Assembly: GCA_021464415.1 (NCBI GenBank)
Contig: CM038466.1
Coordinates: forward strand, 20,399,017-20,463,016
DNA: 64,000 nt
Source: Lonicera japonica
Taxonomy: Eukaryota > Streptophyta > Magnoliopsida > Dipsacales > Caprifoliaceae
Direction: 5' to 3'
Positions within the stretch are counted from its first letter, which is position 1. Each line of letters opens with the position of its first letter. The notes beneath the pieces are model-generated. The model worked only from the letters and a program-made list of their open reading frames with translations, was not told the origin of the DNA and searched no databases. Of the stretch, positions 1 through 9,959 are shown one piece after another. The position numbers and the translations under genes were made by a program.

Positions 1-120
1 ATTCATTTTCCTTGAGAAGACATTAAAGAGCGACCTTTTGGCTTTTGTTTTATTTAGGATTTCAATGTTTTGTTTTTTTGACAAGGTTCAATATATGATC
101 CCACAAGTAATAATTAATAA
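1..120 (+). repeat. Diverged direct repeat, copy A (cut by window edge)
   Basis: The first ~120 bases match 739-852 in the same orientation, sharing the core ACATTAAAGAGCGA followed by a T-rich tract, a GGTTTCAA/GGATTTCAA word and an ATATATGA word. Several small indels separate the copies. Copy A starts at base 1, so the repeat probably continues to the left. The family is unknown. Confidence 0.7.
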
Positions 121-738
121 AAATGTAGTTGACTCTTCTTTATTACTCTTTGGCTTTTTCTCCCAATTTCTTGTAATGCTTTTTATTTCGAGAGTTAAAC
201 GGATGAATTTTTTCATAAAACTTGGTTAAGATGATCTTTACAATTTTTTCATCAAAATATTCAATTTAGAAGTGGATGAAATGATCATTGAAAATTTCAA
301 CGCACGATAATAAATATATATATATATCAAAATTTTACTACACCCACATCTAATTTTAGTTTTTTGTTGACTTTTTATAGATATATACTTATAGTATAGA
401 TCATTTCCACCAAATTTCATAAAATAAAATTATCTCTTTAGCCCTCAAAATAAAAAACATTGGGCGAAGAGGATAGAAAGGAGCTGCCAACTCTATAATG
501 TAATCTAGTACTCTCTTTTTTTCCGGTCAAAAGTAGTGCAAGTAGTGCTTTTTTTAAGATTAGGGAGGGTGGGGCGCAAAAATAGTTTATTACAAATCTT
601 AAACTTAAAGACTTTATTATAGCAAATTTTTAATCACCTTATATTCTGTTTAGAAATAACAATTCATTTTTATATTCGCATTTTATTTTTATATGAAACA
701 TGATGTTGTATTAGATAAGCTTGATAAACTTTTTATTG

Positions 739-852
739 ATTCATTTTCTTGAGGAGACATTAAAGAGCGATGTTTTGTTTTACCTAGGGTTTCAAAGTTT
801 TTTTTTTTCCACAAAGTTGAGATATATGACACCCACTAATAATAAATGGACG
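739..852 (+). repeat. Diverged direct repeat, copy B
   Basis: Second copy of the repeat at 1-120, starting at ATTCATTTT and ending near the AATAATAAAT word. The two copies lie about 739 bp apart. This could be a local duplication or paired ends of a decayed element. Confidence 0.7.
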
Positions 853-1608
853 AGTTACTCTAAAATGGCTGACTTGGACCCCTCCTCAATTGGTTGTCTA
901 CAAAATAACAAAAGTCATTTTATTTTGATAGACTCGACATGTGGCCCAAATGATAAGAACTCTTAGGAAGAAATTTGCAATTTCAATCGCTCATTCCCTT
1001 CTCCATCTTTTTATATGAGTCCCCACATATTGGATATATGCATGTATTTGGTCTTCATTAGGCAACGATACATATAGAAGCATTAAAATTTTGGAGAATG
1101 AACTCTAGGATTTGGATATTTTAGTAGTAAATTTTTTGAATCAGGGTAGACTATACACACTAATTTACTTACTTTTTAACTTAAGTTAATTGTTTAAATT
1201 TATAAATGTATCATTAATTTTTTAATTTAATCCAATCTTAAATAGCAAACGGTTACAAATAGGCCTAAAGTTGTGGACCTCATGATGAAGTGTTATGATC
1301 AGTCTAAGGCTACTATTATGATGATTTTAGAATCAACTAGATTTACTTTTTAAGTGAATTTTTAGAACTGTTAAAATAATATTTGATCAGCGACGATCAC
1401 ATACTTCAAGTGAAAATTAAGGAAAATTAATCCAAACACCGGTGAGTAAGATAAAAAATTATATCCCACACACCACACAGAAGTAGGATGGGTCCACAAA
1501 GGAAGGAGGAATGTGACGATGATGAGGACGACAAATAGAAGGCCAAAAAAGAGGGGAGTGGGCGTGTAAAGGCGATGATTAAAGAGCCCCCCGCATCCCC
1601 ATGTGGGC

Positions 1609-1620
1609 GTGCACGTGCAC
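1609..1620. promoter_or_regulatory. 12-bp G-box palindrome
   Basis: GTGCACGTGCAC is a perfect palindrome with a CACGTG core, inside an unusually GC-rich patch (about 1500-1660) of an AT-rich region. CACGTG is the classic bHLH/bZIP binding site in plants. Function here is only inferred; it would be intronic if the P450 gene model is right. Confidence 0.35.
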
Positions 1621-3213
1621 CTTTCCCTCTAGGTCAACACCATCATGGTCCAACCTTTATTTATTCTTTTTGGTTAAAATTTATTATTTAAAGTATTGCA
1701 GTGAATTCAAAAATGGTGTTATTCTACTTAATCGAATTTAACTGTTTTATTAAAAGCCAAATTAAAAAATTAACAAAACTTTAAATGAAAAAACTGAACT
1801 GAACGTTCTGTTTTGGGTTATGCCTTTACAGACCCGAACCGTTCTAAACCAAATTACCTATATTACACCTTTTTTTTTTCCTTTCAAAACTTTAATTATG
1901 TTGAGAGAGAAAAAAAAATATTGTAAGATCCACTTTCATAATTTTTAATTAATAACAGGGATCTTATCGTAACAAATGGTTCTTAATAAAAGTATTAACG
2001 TGACTAGAAATGAGTTTAAGCATCAAAATTGAACAATGTACAAGGAAATGAAGGCAATCCAGGTCTTGATTAAATAGAAAGGTAGAGTAATTGATTAAAT
2101 AGAAAAGTAGAGTAAATGAAAAAGGTGTTCATCTTGGTGCTTAGTTTCAATAATTGTATTGCCTGCGAGTTTTACTCTAGGAGAAAATGAGGAATTAGCT
2201 GGCTAAGGACAAAAGAAGTAAAGGCCGGTGGGGAAATGATGGTTTTACTATAATATATATTTTTTATATAAAAAAAAAAGTCATAGAAACAGAATAAATT
2301 CGAACTGAAACTAAACTAAAACGTTCTGTTCGAGTCTAGATATGATTGATTCAAAAACCGAAATTAAAATGAACCAAATTTAATTTTGATTTGGGTCTCT
2401 CTAATTTTTATTACGATCGAAACCGAAAATACTCCTAATTATTTTATTTATGTTGAAATTAGTCTAAGAGTTCATCGGTTTAGGAACACACCTTACCTAT
2501 GTAATGTAATAAGTTGATTTCACTCCATAGAGGAACCTTGAAATTGAACATAGAATACTTGGTATTTCTTAACATTAAGAATATATAATAACATTGGTCT
2601 ATTGATAGTTAAATTTGGTCTTCATGCTTAAGGTCACAAGATAATCTTCATTAAGGGGATACGGGTAGCATGCTAATTTTGTTTACATACCAAACTCTAT
2701 TGATGAGTTTATATATAATATAAATTTGTTTGTTCAAAAAAAAAAAGGTTTAAGAGTTCATATGTCAATTGCAAGGGAGTTTTCTTCACGTTTAACCTCA
2801 GTTTGATTTCAGGTTTTAAAATTATAGTAAAAGTTAATGAGTTTTGTGAAAAGTTGAAAATTGCATTGATTGATGTGATCATTTCATCTACATCATGCTT
2901 TCTTTTGTGAGACGATAACTTCCATCATTCTTTATCTTTTATGCCTCCTTACCATCTAGAGAATACTTTTTATTTTTTGAAAAACGGAGAAGTTAAAACA
3001 TAAGAGAACATTTTATCAAATCACTCAACTTATTTTTCAATCTCTCACAAAATTAATTATTTTTGTCATTATTTTTTATTTTGTTATCAAATGGTAAGTA
3101 ATATATATATATATATTATAGTATATTACGATTTTACAATTACGCATTATATTACATGAGTCAATTTTAATTTTATAATGTAATAAGCAATTTTATTTAT
3201 GTCTGTTTTGTAG

Positions 3214-3507
<294 letters not shown>

Positions 3508-3946
3508 CCTCTCGTGTATGATAAGAGAAAAGATTGAACAAAAAGAATATTTTGTATGTCGGAGATTGATGGGGACCTATCTTTGGATTTTTTTTTTTGA
3601 CGGACTTTTGTGTAAGAAGTGAAAAGTGAGGGGGGAGGGGATACCGTGGAAAAAGTGCAGTACAGACTACAGAGATATATTACTTTTAGGACCACCATTT
3701 TCTCATCTCTCTTTTGTAAATGTTTTTATTTACTTTTTCACCCTTATCTCTAGGGGATTTGAGCTGTAATTTTAGTATTTTTATGTGGCAGATTTTGATT
3801 TGAACTGGATGTAATTTACTAGATCTGTAAATTGATATTTACACTTTTTGTGAGGTTGGGATTTCAACTGCCTTTAATAGTGAATTACAAAGTTTTGAAT
3901 TTTGGTGGTTCTCTTTTTCCAAGTATTTATTGATGAAGTAGTATTT
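3508..3946 (+). other. 3' flank of the P450 gene and left junction of the pararetrovirus
   Basis: The T-rich, AT-rich sequence after the P450 stop is a plausible 3' UTR, but no clean poly(A) signal stands out. The viral movement-protein frame is open from about 3902, with its first ATGs at 3947 and 3950. The host/virus junction must lie within about 3700-3946, but cannot be placed without a related element. No copy of the initiator-tRNA-Met primer site (TGGTATCAGAGC) is seen here. Confidence 0.5.
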
Positions 3947-5023
3947 ATGATGAATACCATTGAAATACAACAAAATAATGAAAATGAGTTACAATCACTA
4001 ACGTTAAAAGATGTTGTTGGTGAAGAATTAACTTTTACCAACGAACAATTAGAACAATTAGAAAAAACTCGTCAAATGGTTAAAAAAGAAGATATTTATA
4101 AATTATCAAAATTTAACATATTTTCTACAAGAATATTTGAGCAATTTAGTGGAAATACCACGGCTCAAAGTACAGATGAAGGAACAGCTGAAATCACACT
4201 GTTCGATAAAAGGAAAATTGCTAAATGGAGGAAAAAACATCCAGAAATTAGATATGTCCATATTGGATTAATTCAAATATGTATTACAGCCCTATTTAGG
4301 CAAGGAATGGATACCCCACTAGCAGTTTTAGTTTTGAATAAAAGATTCGTAAACCCTTTAAATGCAATAATTGGAGGAGTACAATCAAATCTAGTAAATG
4401 GAATTATTTGGTTTAACATAAAACCAAATTTTTTCATATCAATAACAGACCCAAATATAGAGAATTCTGTTAAAATAAAAATACAAACAAAAGGAATTGG
4501 AATGAAAAATACATCTTCCAATCTTTCTATACATTGGAAAACAATACATGAGTTAACAAGACTCCCAATAACTACAACACATTTTTTGGATAAAAATGTT
4601 ATAGAAATATTTGAGCCTCGTCCTTTCGATTCAGCAATTCAACCAAGATTGATGAATTGGCGAGATCTCGAAATCCCTCGAGAATGGATTTTACCTACAG
4701 TAGTAGACGAAGAACCTGAAAAACAACAAAACAATGTTGAATTACAAGTTTTAGGCAATAATGTTTATTTTAGAAGTACTAATAAAAATTCACAATGGCA
4801 ACAAAACTTTCCGAAACCATCTTTGGAAGCACCAAAGAAATTAATCAATTTTGAAAAAGGGGAGAGTAGTCAAAGAAATTCCTTAAAAATTCCAATATTA
4901 CCAGGAACTACTAGTAAAAATGAAACTAGTAAATCAAGCCAAATATATCATTTCCGACTAGGAAAAGAAGAAATAATATTTTCACCAAGTCATGGAAAGA
5001 AAAGATATACCTATGTTTTGTGA
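3947..5023 (+). pseudogene. Pararetroviral movement protein region (30K superfamily)
   Basis: Frame of about 358 residues from the ATG pair at 3947/3950. The central part, about residues 75-240, resembles caulimovirid movement proteins: a KRKIAKWRKKHPEIRYVHIG start, the ICITALFRQGMD segment, and a later WRDLEIPREW motif. These proteins form tubules or gate plasmodesmata for cell-to-cell spread. The last ~120 residues are a polar linker rich in Asn, Gln, Lys and Ser. The frame stops at TGA 5021-5023 and continues open in the same frame into the protease. So this is either a nonsense mutation in a polyprotein or a natural movement-protein end. Upstream residues before the first ATG are probably leader. 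Confidence 0.8.
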
Positions 5024-5368
5024 TTTTTTAATTTTGCAGGTTATAAACAATATAGTCTATGTACGTTAATAGATACTGGAGCAACAATATGTTCCTGTAG
5101 ACCAAATGTGTTACCACCAGAAAAATGGATAAAAATGAAGAGTCCGATTTCTGTTACGGGTATAAACGGTACTCAAAATTTTATTACTTTAAAAGCAAAG
5201 AAAGTAGCAATTTGGTTTAATGAAAAGAAATTTATTATTCCAAAAATTTTATGTTTCCCTAAAATGCATGGAGATATTATTTTAGGAAATAATTTTATTT
5301 CAGAATATTTACCAATGACCATAAATAATGGAACACTTGGATTAACATTAAATAAAGAAATGATATAA
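5024..5368 (+). pseudogene. Pararetroviral aspartic protease region
   Basis: Same frame as the movement protein. A retropepsin-type active site LIDTGAT (Asp codon at 5072-5074) lies about 16 codons after the stop at 5021, and the matching ILGNNF segment is near 5278-5295. The domain ends in TAA at 5366-5368, again with the frame open beyond. The protease would cut the viral polyprotein. There is no ATG between the stop at 5021 and the active site, so this protease could only have been made as part of a fusion, by readthrough, or from a spliced RNA. Confidence 0.8.
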
Positions 5369-6934
5369 ATTCCACTTTTACAACAACATAAATACAAATG
5401 TGATCGTGGATTTTCACCAGTTAAAAGAGGAGAAATGACTCCTATAATAAAAATATTAGAAGAAACTCATTGGCTTTATGAAATTTTAAAAGAAAATTTT
5501 AGTGAAAACCCACTAAAATTATGGGATAAAAGTCCTAGATATTGTCAACTTAAATTAAGAGACCCAAATGTGATTAGAAGAGTAAAACCAATGATTTATA
5601 CTAGAAAAGATATAGATGAATTTGATAACCAAATCAAAGAATTACTAGATACAAAACTTATTGAAGAAACAGTAAGTCCACACTCTAGTCCGGCATTTAT
5701 GATAAGAAACCATAGTGAAATAAAAAGAAGAAAAGCAAGAATGGTAATAAATTATAAAAGATTAAATGAACAATTAGTATTTGATGGTTATTTTATCCCA
5801 AGAAATGATGTTTTGATTAATCAAACTAAAAGTAAAAAGATCTTTAGTAAATTCGATTGTAAATCATAATTCTGACAGTTAAAACTAACTGAAGAATCAA
5901 AACCACTAACAGCCTTTAGCACCTCAAGAGGACATTATCAATGGAATGTTATGCCTTTTGGACTAAATATAGCACCACAAGTATTCCAACGATGGATGGA
6001 CGGAATCTTTAAAGACCTTAAGGATTTCTGTGTTGTCTATATCGATGATGTTTTAGTATTTTCCAATACATTAGAAGAACATAAAAAACATTTAAAAATA
6101 TTAAGTAGTAAATTCCAAAAACATGGAATAGTATTATCTCCAAAGAAAATAGAAATAGAAAAAACAGAAATTGATTTTCTTGGAATAATTTTAAATCAAG
6201 ACGGTTTAAAATTACAAGACCATATAATCTCTAAAATAAGAGATTTTGATGAAAATATACAAGATAAAAAACAATTACAAAGTTTTTTAGGAATCCTTAA
6301 TTATGGAAGAAATTTCATACAATGATTATCTCAAAAAGAATTACCTCTTCTTGAAAAACTCAAGAAAAGTGATGAATTTGTTTGGACAAATAAAGATACA
6401 ACTTTAGTAAGAAATATAAAAAATGATATTCTTGCTGATTGTCCCAAAGTTTATTTCCCACAACAAGGAGATAAATTAATTCTCGAAACAGATGCTTCTG
6501 AATTATGTTGGGGTTGTGTTCTTAAAGCAATTCCAGCAAAGCTTTGGACAGAAACCGAGTCTAATAATCTTGGTATACGAGCTAGAAAAACTCCAATACC
6601 AAAAAATCTGCAAAAACAAGAATTAATATGTGGTTGTAATTCAGAAAAATTTAAACCAAATGAAATAAAATATATTATATTTGAAAAAGAATTATTAGCA
6701 ATTAAATTAGCAATTAAAAAATTCCATATCTTCTTAGCCCCAGAAGATTTTATTATTAGAACTGATAATCAAGCAGTTAAAGATTTCCTTATTAACAAAA
6801 AAAATATTCTTGAAGGTAGGAGATTGAAATGGTATAATCAAATAGCTTTATATACTTTTGAAGTTGAACATTTGAAAGGTACTAATAATTTTCTTGCATA
6901 TTATCTTAGCAGGAACTATATTAAAGATCATTAA
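5369..6934 (+). pseudogene. Pararetroviral reverse transcriptase and RNase H region
   Basis: Same frame as the protease. The reverse transcriptase begins near the KELLDTKLIEE and SPHSSPAFM segments and carries the catalytic YIDD box at 6038-6049, followed by FLG(I) and the QSFLGILNY thumb-side motif. RNase H follows with TDAS (Asp 6491-6493), FEKELLAI and RTDNQAV. It would copy pregenomic RNA to DNA. Breaks: TAA 5867-5869 and TGA 5873-5875, two codons apart in the region just after FSKFD, and TGA 6323-6325. The last RNase H acidic position, normally Asp before a LSR-type motif, reads Tyr (6899-6901). No frameshift is needed across 1.5 kb. Ends at TAA 6932-6934. Confidence 0.85.
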
Positions 6935-6967
6935 TACAATGGACTAATATTATTTTCTTTTACAGTA

Positions 6968-7474
6968 ATGGCAGACCTTAACAAGGGGAAAAACAAAATT
7001 GAAAATGAAGGATGGATTTCTATTGCTAAAAAGGCAAAGCACACTACATCCGGATAACCCTCACAGCCTAACCAAGGAACTGTGAGCACAAATCCATCGC
7101 TCGAAGCACGACCGGTGTATGTTGTATTTAGAGGATGCCAACCAGGCATCTATAATAATTGGTTTCAATGCCAAACTCAAGTATTAAATTTCCCTGGTGC
7201 CACTTATCAAAAATATCAAAATTTGCACCAAGAAATGGCAGCGTGGGATGAATGGACAAGACAGTCCACCCCTGCACATTATTTTCCCAATTTAGTACAA
7301 CAGTTTTCTGGATTATCCACAAGGGAACAAAAAATTCCCAATGTTGAAGAAATAAAAGATTTTTATAATCCGGGAATACCCTCAGAAATTTATGAACCTT
7401 TAAACAAGGTTTCAAAAGCTCAAATTTCCGGGAAAAAAAAAAGAGTTTCGCGTAAATATGAGCAACCTTTGTGA
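6968..7474 (+). pseudogene. Viroplasmin/TAV-like frame (RNase H1 N-terminal fold)
   Basis: ATG 6968, about 34 bases after the RNase H stop. The segment RPVYVVFRGCQPGIYNNWFQ followed by a QVLNFPGA...YQ pattern is the caulimovirus viroplasmin fold, shared with the N-terminal hybrid-binding domain of RNase H1. In caulimoviruses this lies in the P6/TAV protein, which forms viroplasms and lets ribosomes reinitiate. An in-frame TAA at 7055-7057 precedes the domain. The frame closes at 7472-7474 after a basic KKKRVSRK tail and overlaps the next frame by 17 bases. The overlap may be natural, or a frameshift may have split one longer TAV protein of about 500 residues. Confidence 0.65.
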
Positions 7475-8504
7475 AAGGATTTTTGAACAAACAAGAACCT
7501 TTCAAGAACTAATCCAACATCTTCAGAATTTTAAAACTCTTGGTTTCAAAATTCTAAAACAAATGAATTATGAAACTGAGCTTTCTTACGATTTTATTGA
7601 ACAAATAGATACTTTTCTTTCTTTTGCAGAATTATTGGAAGATGAATTTTCTGATAATATTTTCTATACTATTAAAAGAATTTGTCTTTATAAGAAGGCA
7701 AAACTCCTTCTCCCGAGACCTTTATTTCAAATAGAAATTCTTCAAAAAATTGAAGACCAAAATTCAAAGATAAAAAGTCTTTTGAATCAATATGGTCAAA
7801 ATTTAAATGATCATGAAGTAATTCCAAAAATCCATCTTTATGCAGAAGATGATCTTTGGAATGCTGAAACAATTAATTAGGGACTTGTGAACCACATTAT
7901 GTTCCCCAGTAATTTTTCTTGTAACCTTACTAAATTACCTATGATGATCAAAGCCATGGTCTATCATGTGGTACATAAACATAAATATAATAGGATATTA
8001 TCTTTTCATATTACAAGTTCTACTGGATGGCGGTTTAGAGAAAAATTCTACCAGCCATACCAAATATGGGAGCTCCGAGCCACAGAGCAATCAGAATACC
8101 AATAGTTTGAAAATGATATGTATTCCGGAACCCCCATAGACGAACTTGATGTTCGAAACTATTTTATAAGAAGTTTAATACATATTTCTACAGCAGCCAA
8201 ACAGCTGTATCAAACGGGTCATCCGTATCCTAACTATTATAAAACCATGGTAACGGATGGAAGGAGACTTTTTATGACTGATTTAAACTCTACTTATCAA
8301 GTCTCCCATGAATAAATGCTTTAGGTGAAAACCTTTTTGGAAAATCTAAAAGATAAAAATCATTTAGATATTCCATATGATCTATTGATGGAAGCCGAGG
8401 AAATGGAGAATCAAATCAATTTCGGCTCAAATTCAAGTCCTATTGATAGCCTGTCATTGGACTCCATCGGAGAAGCTAACCTCATTAATCAAATGGAGGG
8501 TTAG
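7458..8504 (+). pseudogene. Second downstream pararetroviral frame, function unknown
   Basis: Frame of about 349 codons from ATG 7458 to TAG 8502, interrupted by stops at 7878, 8103, 8313 and 8322. The first ~140 residues are acidic/leucine-rich and probably helical, with a coiled-coil look near FQIEILQKIEDQNSKIKSLL. The middle has aromatic-rich segments, including WRFREKFYQPYQIWELR. The last ~60 codons are acidic and Ser-rich. I do not recognise a family. It could be the rest of a TAV protein, a virion-associated protein or a capsid protein; no CCHC cysteine knuckle is present. All pieces share one frame, which supports a single former gene. Confidence 0.5.
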
Positions 8505-8512
8505 ACGAAAAA

Positions 8513-8529
8513 CGTCATCCGTGACGTCA
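8513..8529 (+). promoter_or_regulatory. as-1-like pair of TGACG motifs
   Basis: CGTCA at 8513-8517 and TGACGTCA at 8522-8529 lie 4 bases apart, just after the last viral frame. Paired TGACG motifs bind TGA-type bZIP factors and drive pararetroviral promoters such as CaMV 35S (as-1). Here they sit about 300 bp upstream of the TATA box, further than in CaMV, so their role is inferred. Confidence 0.4.
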
Positions 8530-8831
8530 AAGAATTTGTCACCTACTGATCGACTGCACAACCAATCCAGCACACGGCAGGTGTACAAGTTCTCGAAGGT
8601 GGTGGAGGAATCCCGAATAAAGATGTTCGTAGACAGTAGACAGCTGTGCGGAAAAAATTAAAATAGTCATTATATAATTATTGTATAATTACTTTATGTC
8701 ACTTTTAATGAGTAGTAAAGTTACTATTCATTTACTTTTTACACAGTAATGTTGTTGTTTGTTGACAGATGTTGTTGTAAATTGTTGCATGTCATAATTG
8801 TCTTAGTTGGTCTAGAATTATCTTCCACAAT

Positions 8832-8839
8832 TATATAAG
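8832..8839 (+). promoter_or_regulatory. Pararetroviral TATA box
   Basis: TATATAAG in a purine-rich context (followed by AAGAAGCAAGGAG), 330 bp after the last viral frame, is the usual place and form of the caulimovirid pregenomic promoter. A start site about 30 bases downstream, near 8862, is expected. Confidence 0.55.
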
Positions 8840-8958
8840 AAGAAGCAAGGAGACGTATGGGATCATCATCTGTAAAAAAAACCTTCTATCATCTACCGTA
8901 ATGAAAAAATTTTCCCTTCTTCTCTAAAAAACTCTGTGTAATTAGTTCATCCATATCA

Positions 8959-8968
8959 ATAAATAAAA
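8959..8968 (+). terminator. Pararetroviral poly(A) signal
   Basis: Overlapping AATAAATAAA lies about 100 bases downstream of the expected start site. A poly(A) signal shortly after the TATA box is the hallmark of terminally redundant pararetroviral RNA, where it is skipped on first passage and used on the second. Confidence 0.5.
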
Positions 8969-9000
8969 TTTTTGATCCTCTATTCCGCATCTATGTAACT

Positions 9001-9126
9001 GAAAAAACGTCATTTTTTCTTAGCAACAACCATAAGAATTGAATCCGTAATGTCATGCAATCAATAAGAATAATTGATCACTTTATTGCAAGGTTATACA
9101 TATGTTATTAAAAAAAAAGGAGAAAA
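9001..9126. other. Right flank of the pararetrovirus
   Basis: AT-rich sequence between the viral poly(A) region and the solo LTR. It may be the start of the viral leader (it contains another CGTCA near 9008) or host DNA. No primer-binding site is visible. Confidence 0.4.
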
Positions 9127-9671
9127 TGTTGGAATTATTAATTAAAGATTAATAATTAACATATGAGTGAAAATTAATTTTAATGTTAATGGTAGTGTCC
9201 TTTCTTTAAGACTTATGTTTATTAGGAAGAGGCGTTCTTTTAAGAGAAGACATATTCTTTCAAAAGAATTGTATCCTTTTGAAGAGTCGCAACAAAAAGT
9301 CGCATCCTTTTTAAAGAGACAACCTCTCTGAAGAGTCACTTAAATCTCTATATAAACCTACTTTCGCTACACTTCTAATTATGGAACTTTCTTATCTCTT
9401 ATCTCTCAATTCCTCAAGTCCGTTTTATTCTTCAAGTATAGTATAAGTGTGCAATAAATATCGATTCGCCAGAGCATACTTATTGAAGTACTACTTAAGC
9501 ATGCAACAGTCATTGTATCCTACGAGAGAGTGTCCACGAGTCCGTAAACACTGTAGTGGCGGCGTGTCTTAAGGACATGGTGTCTATTTATTTTACGTAT
9601 CTATTTTATTAATTATTTTGTGAGCAATTTATATTCGCTGAAATCAAATTACACCAATAGTTTGTCCAACA
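9127..9671 (+). mobile_element. Copia-type solo LTR, 545 bp
   Basis: Starts TGTTGGAATT and ends TTTGTCCAACA, giving a 7-bp terminal inverted repeat TGTTGGA/TCCAACA with the TG...CA ends of an LTR. Flanks GAAAA (9122-9126) and TAAAA (9672-9676) are a 4/5 match to a 5-bp target duplication. Inside, CTATATAAAC (about 9350) is a likely TATA box, followed by U5-like sequence. No internal retrotransposon domain or second LTR lies nearby, so it is a solo LTR left by recombination. Confidence 0.8.
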
Positions 9672-9959
9672 TAAAATTTACTAGAAGCACAAATTGGTTT
9701 AACAACCCAAGTTAAATTTACAGAGAACCAGCTATGTTAAGAAAGGCTTGAAGGAGCTTGAAGTTCATGAGTTTTAGAAGCAATAACTATTAATTTCAAC
9801 TTTTGTAATACCATGGGTACATGCAGTATTGGTACAACACCTACAAAACTTAAGACTTCGGGGCTCACTTACAGCTCCCAATGAGTCATTGTCAACGATT
9901 TTATAGTTTGATGGCATATTCACACTCATTGATCGATGAAGTAGTCAACCATTCATTAG

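Larger units (their letters stand above)
1..3213. other. Presumed long last intron of the P450 gene, with repeats
   Basis: No coding exon is recognisable here on either strand. The P450 exon at 3214 needs upstream exons, and none matching a P450 is visible, so this stretch is read as the right part of an intron of at least 3.2 kb that runs off the window. It holds a diverged direct repeat (1-120 and 739-852), a GC-richer patch at about 1480-1660 with a 12-bp G-box palindrome, and scattered hAT-like remnants rich in AACCGAACC-type words near 1780-1850 and 2280-2420. It could instead be intergenic if the exon is an orphan. Confidence 0.55.
3947..9000 (+). mobile_element. Endogenous pararetrovirus (Caulimoviridae), decayed but nearly full length
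   Basis: A plant pararetrovirus fossil in the host genome. Order: movement protein, aspartic protease, reverse transcriptase, RNase H (all in one frame, 3947-6934), a viroplasmin/TAV-like frame (6968-7474), an overlapping frame (7458-8504), then a TATA box (8832) and AATAAA (8959). No integrase or LTRs are seen, which separates it from Ty3 elements despite the similar reverse transcriptase. Base composition is very A-rich on the coding strand, unlike the P450 exon beside it. Many nonsense codons show it is a dead copy. No capsid CCHC knuckle was found in any frame. The right limit is uncertain (about 9000-9126) because a solo LTR follows. Genus not assignable by eye. Confidence 0.85.

Noticed and set aside
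1..3213. Upstream P450 exons
   Set aside because: No frame matching the conserved helices or the ExxR/PERF region of P450s is visible.
3902..3946. Movement-protein start at 3902
   Set aside because: The frame is open from 3902, but the codon there is TTG. The first ATGs are at 3947 and 3950, so the start was set there.
3700..3946. Initiator tRNA-Met primer-binding site for the pararetrovirus
   Set aside because: No TGGTATCAGAGC-like word was found here or in 8850-9126.
7128..7505. Reverse-strand frame of 125 residues
   Set aside because: It lies over the viroplasmin frame in antisense and shows no domain.
3902..8504. Reading the element as a Ty3/Gypsy retrotransposon
   Set aside because: The RT is similar, but there is a 30K movement protein in front, a viroplasmin-like domain behind, and no integrase or paired LTRs.
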